A stretch of DNA of 64,000 bases from Comamonas sp. lk (GTDB lineage: Bacteria; Pseudomonadota; Gammaproteobacteria; Burkholderiales; Burkholderiaceae_C): NCBI GenBank assembly GCA_945860595.1, contig CAMAQV010000002.1, positions 61,346 through 125,345 on the forward strand, in the 5' to 3' direction. A program made the translations under genes and the position numbers. This document shows, in pieces, positions 26,197-34,943 of this stretch (positions are counted from its first letter, which is position 1; each line of letters starts with the position of its first letter). The notes beneath the pieces are model-generated. The model was not told the origin of the DNA and searched no databases. It saw only the letters and a list, made by a program, of their open reading frames with translations.

Positions 26197-27597
26197 ATGA
26201 CTAGCTTCACGCACGACGCGCCCGAGACGCCGCAACAGCCCTGGTGGGTGCGCTTGCTGCCCTTTTCGGATGTGGCGTCCAAAGATTTGCCATTGGGCCG
26301 CCTGATGCGGCTGGCCCTGTTCCAGGTTTCGGTCGGTATGGCTTTGGTGCTGCTGATTGGCACCCTCAACCGCGTGATGATTGTCGAGTTGAAGGTGCCG
26401 GCATCCCTGGTGGCGGTCATGGTCGCTATGCCGCTCATTTTTGCCCCTTTTCGCGCGGTGATCGGATACCGCTCCGACAAGCATGTGTCGGCCATCGGCT
26501 GGCGGCGGGTTCCTTATATTTGGATGGGCAGCCTGATTCAGTTCGGTGGGTTGGCCGTTATGCCTTTCGCTTTGTTGGTGTTGGCGGGTGCCGGCCAGTC
26601 GGCGAGCGTTCCGGGCTGGGTCGGACAAGTGGCCGTCGCGCTGGCCTTTTTGTTGGTTGGTGCCGGTTTGCACACCACCCAGACCGTGGGTCTGGCGCTG
26701 GCCACCGACCTGGCTCCGGTCGAAGACCAGCCCAAAGTGGTGGGTCTGATGTACGTGATGCTGCTCGCCGGTATGGTCTTCAGTGCCCTGCTGTTTGGCT
26801 ACCTGTTGCGCGACTTCAGCCCGGGCGCACTGATTCGGGTGATCCAAGGCGCTGCGGTGTTCACCATGGTGCTCAATGGCATTGCGGTATGGAAGCAGGA
26901 AACCATTGCCGCGCCCCGCGCGGCCGCAGTACAGACCGATCAGGATTTCGTGCAGGCCTGGAGCCGTTTCACGAAGGGCGAGAGCGCCAAGCGGCGTCTG
27001 ATCGCAGTGGGCCTGGGGACCATGGCGTTTACCATGGAAGATGTGCTGCTGGAGCCGTTCGGGGGCGAGATCCTGAATTTGACAGTGGGCGTCACCACCG
27101 CATTAACCGCCACGCTGGCCCTGGGTGGCTTGGCTGGGTTCGCATGGGCGTCGCGCGTGCTCAGCCAGGGCTTTGATCCATTTCGCATGGCGATGTGGGG
27201 AACCTTTGTCGGTGTACCGGCTTTCTTGTTGGTCATCGGTTCGGGGCTTACCGGTACCGTGTGGATGTTTGTTTTTGGGACCCTGCTGATCGGTTTCGGC
27301 GCCGGCATTTTTGGCCACGGCACCTTGACGGCAACCATGAATCTCGCCCCCAAAGACCAAGCCGGTCTGGCCCTGGGCGCGTGGGGCGCCGTGCAGGCCA
27401 CCGCTGCGGGCGTCGCGGTAGCCTGGGGCGGTATCATGCGCGATCTTGTGGCCCATGTGACCAACTCAGCTACCGGGTACCTGTCGGTGTACGTGCTGGA
27501 AGTCGTTCTGCTGCTGATCACGATGGTGGCTATGGTTCCCCTGTTACGTTCCCGCCCCGCAGCCAACCCTGCCTTTTTTCAAGGAGAGTCCTCATGA
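26197..27597 (+). CDS. pucC: PucC/LhaA-family light-harvesting complex assembly protein
   Basis: PucC belongs to the BCH2/LhaA family of twelve-helix membrane proteins related to the major facilitator superfamily; they are needed for antenna assembly, possibly delivering bacteriochlorophyll. The conserved block LALFQVSVGMALVLLIGTLN is followed by RVMIVELKVPASLVA, FRAVIGYRSDKH and WRRVPYIWMGSL. Length is 466 residues. The ATG has no visible ribosome site because the terminator-like hairpin fills the upstream region; GTG 26248 is an alternative start. The stop overlaps the next small gene (ATGA). Confidence 0.93.
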   Translation: MTSFTHDAPETPQQPWWVRLLPFSDVASKDLPLGRLMRLALFQVSVGMALVLLIGTLNRVMIVELKVPASLVAVMVAMPLIFAPFRAVIGYRSDKHVSAIGWRRVPYIWMGSLIQFGGLAVMPFALLVLAGAGQSASVPGWVGQVAVALAFLLVGAGLHTTQTVGLALATDLAPVEDQPKVVGLMYVMLLAGMVFSALLFGYLLRDFSPGALIRVIQGAAVFTMVLNGIAVWKQETIAAPRAAAVQTDQDFVQAWSRFTKGESAKRRLIAVGLGTMAFTMEDVLLEPFGGEILNLTVGVTTALTATLALGGLAGFAWASRVLSQGFDPFRMAMWGTFVGVPAFLLVIGSGLTGTVWMFVFGTLLIGFGAGIFGHGTLTATMNLAPKDQAGLALGAWGAVQATAAGVAVAWGGIMRDLVAHVTNSATGYLSVYVLEVVLLLITMVAMVPLLRSRPAANPAFFQGESS

Positions 27598-27680
27598 AAG
27601 TTCACCATATTCTGTTGATCTTGTGGTTTCTGGCCCTGTTTTTCATGTTGGCTAACTGGTTCAACAAACCGAAGAAGTAA
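27594..27680 (+). CDS. 28-residue single-helix membrane peptide of the puc operon, unrecognised
   Basis: This ORF is too short to be listed separately in the track. AAGGAGAG sits five bases before the ATG, which overlaps the pucC stop by four bases (ATGA), so real translation is likely. The product has a short basic start (MKVHH), one hydrophobic helix (ILLILWFLALFFMLANWF) and a basic end (NKPKK). I do not recognise a family. By position and size it could be an antenna gamma-type subunit (such as those resolved in some LH1 and LH2 structures) or an assembly peptide; that is inference. Confidence 0.75.
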   Translation: MKVHHILLILWFLALFFMLANWFNKPKK

Positions 27681-27713
27681 ATCCACTGCGGGCTGCATGC
27701 GCCCTGTTTCCGC

Positions 27714-28631
27714 TCAACGCTTCGCTGAACGCGAAGACACGGCGATGCCGCCCACAATCAGCGCAAAAGCCGCCATGTGGTACCACTGCGGCCATTCGCC
27801 CAACGCCAGTGCCGACAACAGGGCGGCAAACAGCGGCGTGAGGTTGGCGAAAAAACCGGCGATGTTTGGTCCTGCCGCCTGTACGCCCAGGCCCCAGCAA
27901 CGGTAGGCTAGCAAGGCGGGAAATACGGCGACGTACACCAGCGCCGCCAGAAGCGGCAAGCCCCAGTCCACATGGGCCTGTTGCGTCAGCCACTCGGTCG
28001 CCGTGAAGCTACCTGACCAGAACAAGCCAAAGACGATTTGTGCCAACAAGAATGCTGCCCAATCCCCCCGTACCGTGGCTGGGTCTTTCGTCACACTGAG
28101 CAACCAGCTGTAGGCGGCCCAGCAGGCGGTAGCCAGCAACACGAAAATATCACCCAAAACCAGTTCCACCTGGAGCAAGGCGGGGACGTCGCCCCTGCAC
28201 AACACCAGCAGCACTCCCACGACGGACAGTACCGCGCCGATTAGTTGTGGTTTGCGCAGGCTTTGCCCGAAAAAAAGAACGCCGATGGCGAGCATGAACA
28301 CCGGCGTGCTCGATGCGACCAGGGTCACGTTGATCGGACTGGAGGTTTGCAAAGCCAGGTATTGAAAGCTGTTGTAGCACCCCACTCCCAGCAGCCCCAA
28401 CAGCGCGTAGCGGCGCCAGTGTGACCACAAGGCGCTATCAGAGCGCAGTACCCAGCGCGCCAGCGGCAACAACAACAACCCGGCCAGCACCCAGCGTAAA
28501 AAATTCAGAGTCATGGGTGAAATCAGCGTGTAGACCATGCGCCCGACCAGGGCATTACCGGCCCAAAAAAGCGGTGGCAGACACAACAGAAGAGCAGCCC
28601 GGGGTGTCAATCGACCGATGGGGGAAGACAT
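27714..28631 (-). CDS. EamA-family (DMT superfamily) transporter
   Basis: A ten-helix membrane protein made of two EamA repeats. It starts LTPRAALLLCLPPLFWAGNA in the first repeat, and LGDIFVLLATACWAAYSWL opens the second. The family exports metabolites such as amino acids, but the substrate cannot be predicted. I use ATG 28631 (305 residues); the track start lies upstream towards the SRP RNA gene, with no family similarity in the extra residues. It converges with the puc operon, 33 bases apart. Confidence 0.85.
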   Translation of the reverse strand: MSSPIGRLTPRAALLLCLPPLFWAGNALVGRMVYTLISPMTLNFLRWVLAGLLLLPLARWVLRSDSALWSHWRRYALLGLLGVGCYNSFQYLALQTSSPINVTLVASSTPVFMLAIGVLFFGQSLRKPQLIGAVLSVVGVLLVLCRGDVPALLQVELVLGDIFVLLATACWAAYSWLLSVTKDPATVRGDWAAFLLAQIVFGLFWSGSFTATEWLTQQAHVDWGLPLLAALVYVAVFPALLAYRCWGLGVQAAGPNIAGFFANLTPLFAALLSALALGEWPQWYHMAAFALIVGGIAVSSRSAKR

Positions 28632-28691
28632 AGCGCGGGGTTCCGGGTTGCAGTGGGGATTCGCCCACCGGTGCGGCGGCTGAAAAAAGGT

Positions 28692-28785
28692 GACGAGCCT
28701 TGACCCCGGCACTGGCTCTGCAGTTAGGGCTGCTTGGTTCCCCACCTGACCCGGTTGGCCGCTTCACCATGCGGGAAGGCCCGTC
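28692..28785 (-). ncRNA. ffs: Signal recognition particle RNA (4.5S)
   Basis: The minus strand contains GGGTCAGGTGGGGAACCA followed by AGCAGCC, the conserved M-domain-binding hairpin of SRP RNA. The GGAA tetraloop is closed by UGG/CCA instead of the E. coli UCC/GGA, a compensated change. The 5' end GACGGGCCTT pairs completely with the 3' end AAGGCTCGTC, giving a molecule of about 94 nucleotides. A TACAAT -10 element (28798-28793) lies seven bases upstream, and a run of six Ts follows at 28688-28683. It is divergent from dnaX, the same pair of neighbours seen in many proteobacteria. Confidence 0.92.
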
Positions 28786-28837
28786 GAGGGAGATTGTATG
28801 CCCCGACTGGCGCGGGTGCGGCTCTTAGAATCCCGCC

Positions 28838-30700
28838 ATGTCCTACCTTGTGCTCGCCCGCAAATACCGTCCGCGCAATTTTGCGGAAATGGTGGGGCAG
28901 GGCCATGTGGTGCAGGCGCTGTCCAACGCGCTGGGGTCGGGGCGTTTGCACCACGCCTATTTGTTCACCGGAACGCGCGGCGTAGGCAAAACCACCGTGG
29001 CGCGGATACTGGCCAAATCGCTCAACTGTGTGGGTTCCGACGGGCAGGGCGGCATTACCGCCACGCCTTGCGGGGTGTGCCAGGCCTGTGTCGATATCGA
29101 TAGCGGGCGCTTTGTGGACTACACCGAACTCGACGCGGCATCCAACCGCAGCGTTGACGAAATACAGGCCCTGCTGGAGCAGGCGGTGTACAAACCGGTG
29201 CAGGGGCGCTTCAAGGTCTTCATGATCGACGAGGTGCACATGCTGACCGGGCACGCTTTCAACGCCATGCTCAAAACGCTGGAGGAGCCGCCGGAGTACC
29301 TCAAGTTTGTGCTGGCCACCACCGACCCGCAAAAAGTGCCGGTCACCGTGCTTTCGCGCTGTCTGCAGTTCAGCCTGCGACCCATGGCGCCCGAGACGGT
29401 GCGCGAACATCTGGAGCACGTTTTGGCGGCGGAGCAGATTGCCTTCGATGCAGGTGCCCTGCGGCTGTTGGCGCGTGCAGCGCGCGGCTCCATGCGTGAC
29501 GCCCTGAGCCTGACCGATCAGGCGATTGCTTTTGGCGCTGGCCGGCTGGATGAGGCCATGGTGCGCCAGATGCTGGGCAGCGTGGACCAGTCTTATGTGT
29601 TCCAGCTCATCGACGCTTTGGCGCAGGGCGATGGTGCGGCGGTTTGCGCGCTGTGCGAAGTGCTGCGCACCCACGGCTTGAGCGCTGCATCTGCGCTAGA
29701 AGACATGGCCGCAGTGTTGCAGCGTATGGCGGTGTGGCAGGTCGCTGCCGCTGGCGTAGATGAGGACAGCGACCCCGACGCCGCACGTATTGCGCAACTA
29801 GCCGCACTGCTACCACCTGATGAAACCCAGTTGCTCTACAGCCTGTGTCTGCACGGTCGCGCTGATCTCGGCCTGGCCCCCGACGAATATGCCGCCCTGA
29901 CCATGGTTTTGCTGCGCTTGCTGGCCTTCAAGCCGGCGGTTGTCGCTGTGCATGGTTGGCAGGCCACGCAGGAAAAAAAAAGTCTGAATAGTCCGCACGC
30001 ACCACCGGGAAAGCGTGTGCCCGTGCGCGACAGTGCGCGACTGCAACCTGAAGCGCCGGGTGCCGCTGACCCGGATTCCGGTGATGCGGTGTGGCAGGAA
30101 ATCGACTTGGAACGTGACAAACAAGGCCAGCCACTAGAAGCAGTCTGGGCCGGAGACATGGCCGCAGAGCACGTTTCTGCGGGTGACGTACAGGCGTTGG
30201 AGGGCGCGCTGCGGCTTCCAGCTGTGCCGACCCTGCCGACCCGGCTGGTAGGTATCCCGGTGCGCAGTGCCACGACGGCCGAGCCCGAACCCGTGGCCAC
30301 TGCGGGACTGCAACCGACGCCGGAGGGCGATTTCTGGCACGGCGTGGTGCAAGCCCTGGTCGACAGCGCAGCCGTGAATGCCATGGCGCGCGAATTGGCT
30401 TTGCAGTCGCAATTGCTGGCGCGCGATGAGGGGCTGTGGTTGTTGCGGGTGGAGCGCGAATCACTCAACCAGACCAGTAGCCGCGAGCGTTTGGCCCAAG
30501 CCCTGCAGGCTGCGGGTTATGCCGTCGAACTGGCGGTGGAAATCGGCCGCGTCAGTGACTGTCCGGCGCGCCGCAACAGCGCGGCCAGCCAGGGCCGCAT
30601 GGATGCCGCCCGACAGCTCATCGAGGCTGACCCTTTTGTGCAGCGCATGGTGCGCGAGTTTGGGGCGAAAATCGTCCCAGGCTCGATCCAGCCGCTGTAA
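28838..30700 (+). CDS. dnaX: DNA polymerase III subunits tau and gamma
   Basis: DnaX forms the clamp-loader motor and links the polymerase core to the helicase. Walker A is GTRGVGKTTVARILAKSLNC, the zinc module is CGVCQAC, the DEAD-like Walker B is VFMIDEVHML, and the SRC motif is in VLSRCLQFSL. The tau-specific C-terminal part runs from about 385 to 620. At codons 379-381 the message has GG followed by nine As. A -1 slip there ends after KSE at TAG, yielding a gamma-like product of about 385 residues. ybaB and recR follow, the classic order. Confidence 0.96.
   Translation: MSYLVLARKYRPRNFAEMVGQGHVVQALSNALGSGRLHHAYLFTGTRGVGKTTVARILAKSLNCVGSDGQGGITATPCGVCQACVDIDSGRFVDYTELDAASNRSVDEIQALLEQAVYKPVQGRFKVFMIDEVHMLTGHAFNAMLKTLEEPPEYLKFVLATTDPQKVPVTVLSRCLQFSLRPMAPETVREHLEHVLAAEQIAFDAGALRLLARAARGSMRDALSLTDQAIAFGAGRLDEAMVRQMLGSVDQSYVFQLIDALAQGDGAAVCALCEVLRTHGLSAASALEDMAAVLQRMAVWQVAAAGVDEDSDPDAARIAQLAALLPPDETQLLYSLCLHGRADLGLAPDEYAALTMVLLRLLAFKPAVVAVHGWQATQEKKSLNSPHAPPGKRVPVRDSARLQPEAPGAADPDSGDAVWQEIDLERDKQGQPLEAVWAGDMAAEHVSAGDVQALEGALRLPAVPTLPTRLVGIPVRSATTAEPEPVATAGLQPTPEGDFWHGVVQALVDSAAVNAMARELALQSQLLARDEGLWLLRVERESLNQTSSRERLAQALQAAGYAVELAVEIGRVSDCPARRNSAASQGRMDAARQLIEADPFVQRMVREFGAKIVPGSIQPL
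29973..30019 (+). promoter_or_regulatory. Candidate dnaX frameshift/slippage signal
   Basis: A run of nine As (29973-29981) in frame GAA-AAA-AAA-AGT is followed by a 7-base inverted repeat CGCACGC/GCGTGTG (29994-30000 and 30013-30019, one G-U pair). Both the -1 frame (TAG) and the +1 frame (TGA) stop within a few codons. This matches how E. coli (ribosomal) and Thermus (transcriptional) make the gamma form. Confidence 0.6.
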
Positions 30701-30746
30701 CCTGCCGGACGCATCCCCGTTTTATTGACCCTTAAGGAATTTCCCC

Positions 30747-31079
30747 ATGTTCAACAAAGGACAACTTGCCGGCCTGATGAAGCAGGCGCAGGCCATGCAG
30801 GACAACATGAAGCGCGCGCAGGAAGAACTCGGCAGCATCGAGGTCAGCGGCGAGGCGGGCTCCGGCCTGGTCAAAGTCACCATGACCTGCAAGCACGAGG
30901 TCCGGCGCGTGCAGATCGACCCCAGTCTGCTGGTCGATGACAAAGACATGCTCGAAGACCTGGTAGCCGCCGCCTTTAACGCGGCGGCGCGTGCTGTGGA
31001 GGAGACCAGCAACGCCAAGATGGGCAAGGTCACCGCCGGTATGCCCAGCCTGCCCGGCGGCATGAAGCTGCCGTTCTAA
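30747..31079 (+). CDS. ybaB: YbaB/EbfC-family nucleoid-associated protein
   Basis: A 110-residue DNA-binding protein that forms dimers on the nucleoid. The family pattern [22 protein letters not shown] and [21 protein letters not shown] is clear. It lies between dnaX and recR as in most bacteria and is probably cotranscribed with them; recR begins one base after its stop. Confidence 0.95.
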   Translation: MFNKGQLAGLMKQAQAMQDNMKRAQEELGSIEVSGEAGSGLVKVTMTCKHEVRRVQIDPSLLVDDKDMLEDLVAAAFNAAARAVEETSNAKMGKVTAGMPSLPGGMKLPF

Positions 31080-31080
31080 G

Positions 31081-31689
31081 GTGGAGCCACACGCGGCTGG
31101 TAGCGACGGCGCGGCGCTGGAGGGTTTGATCGCCGCCTTGCGCCGCCTGCCGGGGGTGGGGCAGAAGTCGGCACAGCGTATGGCGTTTCACCTGCTACAA
31201 CACGACCGCGCTGCAGCGCAGCAACTGGGGCGCGCCTTGCTGCATGCGGCGGAGCATGTGCAGCATTGTCAGCGTTGCAATACATTTTCCCAATCCAGCC
31301 TGTGTACGGTGTGCGCCAACCCGCAGCGCGACGCCAGCCTTTTGTGCGTGGTGGAAACCCCGGCCGATCAGGCCGCACTGGAGCGCACCAAGGCGTACCA
31401 GGGCCTTTACTTTGTGCTCATGGGTAAGCTCAGCCCGCTGGACGGCATCGGCCCCAAAGACATCGGTATTGAGGCCTTGTTTGCACGTGCCTGCGACGGG
31501 GTGGTGCGTGAAGTCATTCTGGCTACCAATTTCACCGCTGAGGGAGAGGCCACCGCCCACGTCATCAGCGAAGGCTTGAAAGCCCGCGGCTTGCGCCCGA
31601 CCCGCCTGGCGCGCGGCGTGCCAGTGGGCAGTGAATTGGAATATGTGGATCTCGGTACCATCGCGCACGCGCTGGTCGATCGCCGTTAG
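31081..31689 (+). CDS. recR: Recombination protein RecR
   Basis: RecR acts with RecO (and RecF) to load RecA on SSB-coated DNA. The helix-hairpin-helix [19 protein letters not shown], the zinc finger [16 protein letters not shown] and the Toprim domain starting at [14 protein letters not shown] are all present. The GTG start directly follows the ybaB stop. Length of 202 residues is standard. Confidence 0.96.
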   Translation: MEPHAAGSDGAALEGLIAALRRLPGVGQKSAQRMAFHLLQHDRAAAQQLGRALLHAAEHVQHCQRCNTFSQSSLCTVCANPQRDASLLCVVETPADQAALERTKAYQGLYFVLMGKLSPLDGIGPKDIGIEALFARACDGVVREVILATNFTAEGEATAHVISEGLKARGLRPTRLARGVPVGSELEYVDLGTIAHALVDRR

Positions 31690-31711
31690 CGCGTATTCAG
31701 GAGGAGCCCCC

Positions 31712-32116
31712 ATGCCCCATTTTTCTCTGGCTTACTGGTGCGTTTTGGCCGCAGCAGTCTTGCCCATTGTTTGCGCCGGTATCGCCAAGTCCGGTCGCTT
31801 TGTGCCCCTGAGCGAGGGCGGCTACGACAACCGCAACCCCCGCGACTGGCTGGCCCGTCAAAGTGCCTGGCGTGCCCGCGCTAACGCCGCGCAAGCCAAC
31901 AGCTTTGAGGCCTTGCCGTTTTTTATCGGGGCCGTGCTCATCGCCCATCAACTCAGCGCGGATGCGGACTGGCTGGACCTGCTCGCGGCCTTGTTTATCA
32001 CGCTGCGGATTGTGTACACCGGCCTGTATGTCGGTGGCATGGCCCATGCGCGCAGTCTGGTGTGGACCGGCGCCTTTTTAACCAATGTGGCGATTCTTTT
32101 CCTGGGCTACCGCTGA
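31712..32116 (+). CDS. MAPEG-family membrane protein
   Basis: A 134-residue, four-helix membrane protein of the MAPEG family (eicosanoid and glutathione metabolism relatives). Bacterial members have no settled function. RQSAWRARANAAQANSFEALPFF is the family motif. The ATG at 31712 is preceded by GGAGGAG, which decides the start against the longer track ORF. It is 22 bases after recR and may be cotranscribed. Confidence 0.88.
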   Translation: MPHFSLAYWCVLAAAVLPIVCAGIAKSGRFVPLSEGGYDNRNPRDWLARQSAWRARANAAQANSFEALPFFIGAVLIAHQLSADADWLDLLAALFITLRIVYTGLYVGGMAHARSLVWTGAFLTNVAILFLGYR

Positions 32117-32130
32117 GGCGGCGCATCGGA

Positions 32131-33540
32131 TCAGCCGGATTTTTTATCGCGTGTGACGGTCGCCGTCTTTTTGACCCGGCCGCCTTTTTTCTCGGCTTTG
32201 GCAGGCAAGAATACGATGATTTTTTGACCAGCCTTAAAACTTGCAGACGCGCTGACCTGATTCCATAGCGCGACATTGCCGGGTGTGGTTTTGTAGCGAC
32301 TGGCGATACTGGCTACCGTATCTTTTTTACCGGCTTTAACCACCGTGCGCTTGAGCACGATTTCAGGGGCTAGCGACAGCTGGCCGTTGTCAGCCACTTT
32401 CCCTGTGACATCCTGTTCCAGCTTAGCTCCGCGTGGCACCAACAGCGACGAACCGGCGCCGATGAGCATGCGCGCCGGAATGCCGTTAATTTCACGCAGC
32501 TGCTGCTCGCCCATCCCTGCCCGTTTGGCCGCTGCCGCCACGGTCATGGTTTGGGGTACCACCCATACCGTCCAACTCGCCAGCCGGGCACCGGCGAAGC
32601 CGTTCAGATTGTTCTGAAACACCTCCGCGTTGTCCCAGGGCAGCAGGATGTAGGGCTTGCCCGCAGCCAGAATGACCGGCTTGCTGGCTGAAGGATTCAG
32701 CGCCTTGAAATCATCCAGAGGGATCTGCGCCAGCTTGGCGGCCAGCGTGACGTCGATGTCGCGACTGATCGGCACACTGGTGAAATACGGGTGGTTGCCG
32801 ATTGCCGGCAATTGTGAATTGAAGGTCTGCGGCTGCGCCACGATGTTCTTGATGGCCTGCAACTTAGGCACATAGAGCCGGGTTTCCGCTGGCATGGGGA
32901 GGTCCAGATAGCTGGTGCCCAGCCCGCGCTGCTGGTTGCGGGCGATGGCGCGTCCCACATTGCCTTCACCCCAGTTGTAGGCGGCGAGCGCCAGATGCCA
33001 GTCGCCAAACATGCCGTAGAGCCTTTGAAGGTAGTCCAACGCTGCGCGGGTGCTGGCTAATACGTCGCGGCGGTCGTCGCGGAAGACGTTTTGTTTGAGC
33101 TCGAAAGACTTGCCGGTGGCCGGCATGAACTGCCACATGCCCGCGGCCTTGGCGGTAGATACCGCTTGGGGATTGAACGCACTTTCCACAAAGGGCAGCA
33201 GTGCCAGCTCGGTAGGCATGCCGCGCAGTTCCAGTTCTTCGACGATGTGGAACAGGTATTTTCGCGAGCGTTCGGTCATGCGGTAGAGGTAGTCAGGACG
33301 GCTGGCGTACCAGACTTCGCGCTCGCGCACCTGGGCGGTGTCCAGATCCGGTATGGCGAACCCGGTGCGGATGCGGTCCCAGATTTCGGATGGCGCCTCC
33401 AGTGTCGCCACCCGTCGACTCGTGCCCTCCAGGTTGGTGGGCGGGGGCAGTGCATCGGGCTCGCTTTGCGCCAACGCTGTGCCACCCGCCAGCATCAGCA
33501 GCGTCAGTCCGACAAGCCGGTTGGCCATGAAATGTTTCAT
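32131..33540 (-). CDS. mltD: Membrane-bound lytic murein transglycosylase D with LysM repeats
   Basis: MltD cleaves peptidoglycan glycan strands in the periplasm. An N-terminal signal-like sequence (RLVGLTLLMLAGGTALAQ) is followed by the lysozyme-like domain with the catalytic glutamate in LLPFVESAFNPQAVS and AAGMWQFMPATGKSF. Two LysM repeats bind murein at the C-terminus (TVWVVPQTMTVAAAAKRAGM; VVKAGKKDTVASIASRYKTT). The tail is Lys-rich. The track start lies about 90 residues too early, opposite the methyltransferase; ATG 33540, 33555 or 33528 are candidates. No lipobox is visible. Confidence 0.9.
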   Translation of the reverse strand: MKHFMANRLVGLTLLMLAGGTALAQSEPDALPPPTNLEGTSRRVATLEAPSEIWDRIRTGFAIPDLDTAQVREREVWYASRPDYLYRMTERSRKYLFHIVEELELRGMPTELALLPFVESAFNPQAVSTAKAAGMWQFMPATGKSFELKQNVFRDDRRDVLASTRAALDYLQRLYGMFGDWHLALAAYNWGEGNVGRAIARNQQRGLGTSYLDLPMPAETRLYVPKLQAIKNIVAQPQTFNSQLPAIGNHPYFTSVPISRDIDVTLAAKLAQIPLDDFKALNPSASKPVILAAGKPYILLPWDNAEVFQNNLNGFAGARLASWTVWVVPQTMTVAAAAKRAGMGEQQLREINGIPARMLIGAGSSLLVPRGAKLEQDVTGKVADNGQLSLAPEIVLKRTVVKAGKKDTVASIASRYKTTPGNVALWNQVSASASFKAGQKIIVFLPAKAEKKGGRVKKTATVTRDKKSG

Positions 33541-33696
33541 CACAAAAAAATGCATAGAGTGTCTGGGTGTGCCGTAACCGAAGCGCCAGCGCAGCAAGCG
33601 CCGAAAGTGCACTGACTTGACTTCGCTGGCAGGTGAATAGAATGCCCCGAAAGATTGGGATGGCCGGGTTCCCAAACGGGCAAGTAAATAGGTTTC

Positions 33697-34491
33697 ATGG
33701 ACGAACAAATTATAGGTTTGCAGGAATGGCTGGCCACGCCTGTGGGCCGCTACCTGCTGGACTGGGAGCAGCACCACATGGATGCAGCGGTGGCCGACGC
33801 ATTCGGTTTCCACGCTTTGCAGCTTGGAGTCCCCGTATTAGACGCCTTGCGCAGCAACCGCATGCCGCACCGCTGGCGTGCCGATCAGCAACCCGACGCC
33901 GTCGCACCGCTGCGTTGCGCCCTGCTCACTGACTTTGCCGCCTTACCTTTTCCCGCCGCCAGTCTGGACCTCCTGGTCTTGCCCCACACCCTGGAGAGCA
34001 GCATCGATCCCCATGCGACCTTGCGCGAGGTGGAGCGCGTGCTGGTGCCGGAAGGGCGCGTGGTGATTTGCGGCCTCAACCCGGTCAGCTTGTGGACATT
34101 GCGCCAGGGTCTGGGCATGCTGCTGCGGCGTGTGGGCTTGCGCGGACAGTGGGGCCCGCTGTATTTGCCGCGGGCAGAAGAAGTCATCGGGCACTGGCGT
34201 TTGCGTGACTGGTTGCGGCTGCTCAGTTTTGACACTGAGCGCGTGCAATTTGGCTGTTATGTGCCGCCTGTGCGCAGCGCGAAATGGCTGGGTCGCTGGG
34301 GCTTTATGGAGCGCTGGGGTGCGCGCTGGTGGCCGGTTCTGGGCGCGTGCTACCTGGTGGTCGGCGTCAAGCGGGTGCGCGGCATGCGCGTGCTGACACC
34401 CGCGTGGAAGCCCGCACCAAAACGCTCTACGCAGGCCGCCCCCGTCGCCAGCCATTTGGAAACCGGAAAACACGGAATGCCCCATGAATGA
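33697..34491 (+). CDS. SAM-dependent methyltransferase, YafS-like
   Basis: A 264-residue protein with a class I methyltransferase core: [18 protein letters not shown] and [19 protein letters not shown] are motifs of the Methyltransf_11 family. The classical glycine-rich SAM loop is degenerate. It is followed by rnhA with an 8-base overlap and preceded divergently by mltD, as yafS is in the E. coli mltD-gloB-yafS-rnhA-dnaQ region. Here gloB and dnaQ are absent. The substrate is unknown. Confidence 0.82.
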   Translation: MDEQIIGLQEWLATPVGRYLLDWEQHHMDAAVADAFGFHALQLGVPVLDALRSNRMPHRWRADQQPDAVAPLRCALLTDFAALPFPAASLDLLVLPHTLESSIDPHATLREVERVLVPEGRVVICGLNPVSLWTLRQGLGMLLRRVGLRGQWGPLYLPRAEEVIGHWRLRDWLRLLSFDTERVQFGCYVPPVRSAKWLGRWGFMERWGARWWPVLGACYLVVGVKRVRGMRVLTPAWKPAPKRSTQAAPVASHLETGKHGMPHE

Positions 34492-34936
34492 AGTCGTGAT
34501 GTACACAGACGGAGCCTGCAAAGGCAATCCGGGACCTGGTGGCTGGGGTGTCTTGCTCTGCGCCGCCGATGGCACCCGCAAGGAGTTGTGTGGCGGCGAG
34601 CTGGGCACCACCAACAACCGGATGGAGATGATGGCGGTTATTCAGGCGTTGGCGGCGCTCAAACGTCCCTGCGCTGTCACAGTGCATCTGGACAGCCAGT
34701 ACGTGCTCAAGGGTATTACCGAGTGGCTGCCCGGATGGAAAGCCAAGGGCTGGAGGACGGCTTCGAAACAGCCGGTCAAGAACGTGGACCTATGGCAACG
34801 ACTTGACGAACTCGTGGCCACCGGCGGACACCGCATCGATTGGCGCTGGGTCAAAGGCCATGCGGGCGATCCGGGCAACGAGCGCGCCGACGCGCTGGCC
34901 AACCAAGGCGTCAAGCTGGCCATGGACGTGGCCTGA
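34484..34936 (+). CDS. rnhA: Ribonuclease HI
   Basis: RNase HI degrades the RNA strand of RNA-DNA hybrids (R-loops, primers). The catalytic acidic residues are in [17 protein letters not shown] (Asp), [13 protein letters not shown] (Glu), [12 protein letters not shown] (Asp) and [13 protein letters not shown] (Asp). Length of 150 residues is standard. The start ATG lies eight bases inside the upstream methyltransferase. Confidence 0.96.
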   Translation: MNEVVMYTDGACKGNPGPGGWGVLLCAADGTRKELCGGELGTTNNRMEMMAVIQALAALKRPCAVTVHLDSQYVLKGITEWLPGWKAKGWRTASKQPVKNVDLWQRLDELVATGGHRIDWRWVKGHAGDPGNERADALANQGVKLAMDVA

Positions 34937-34943
34937 GCCGGCG

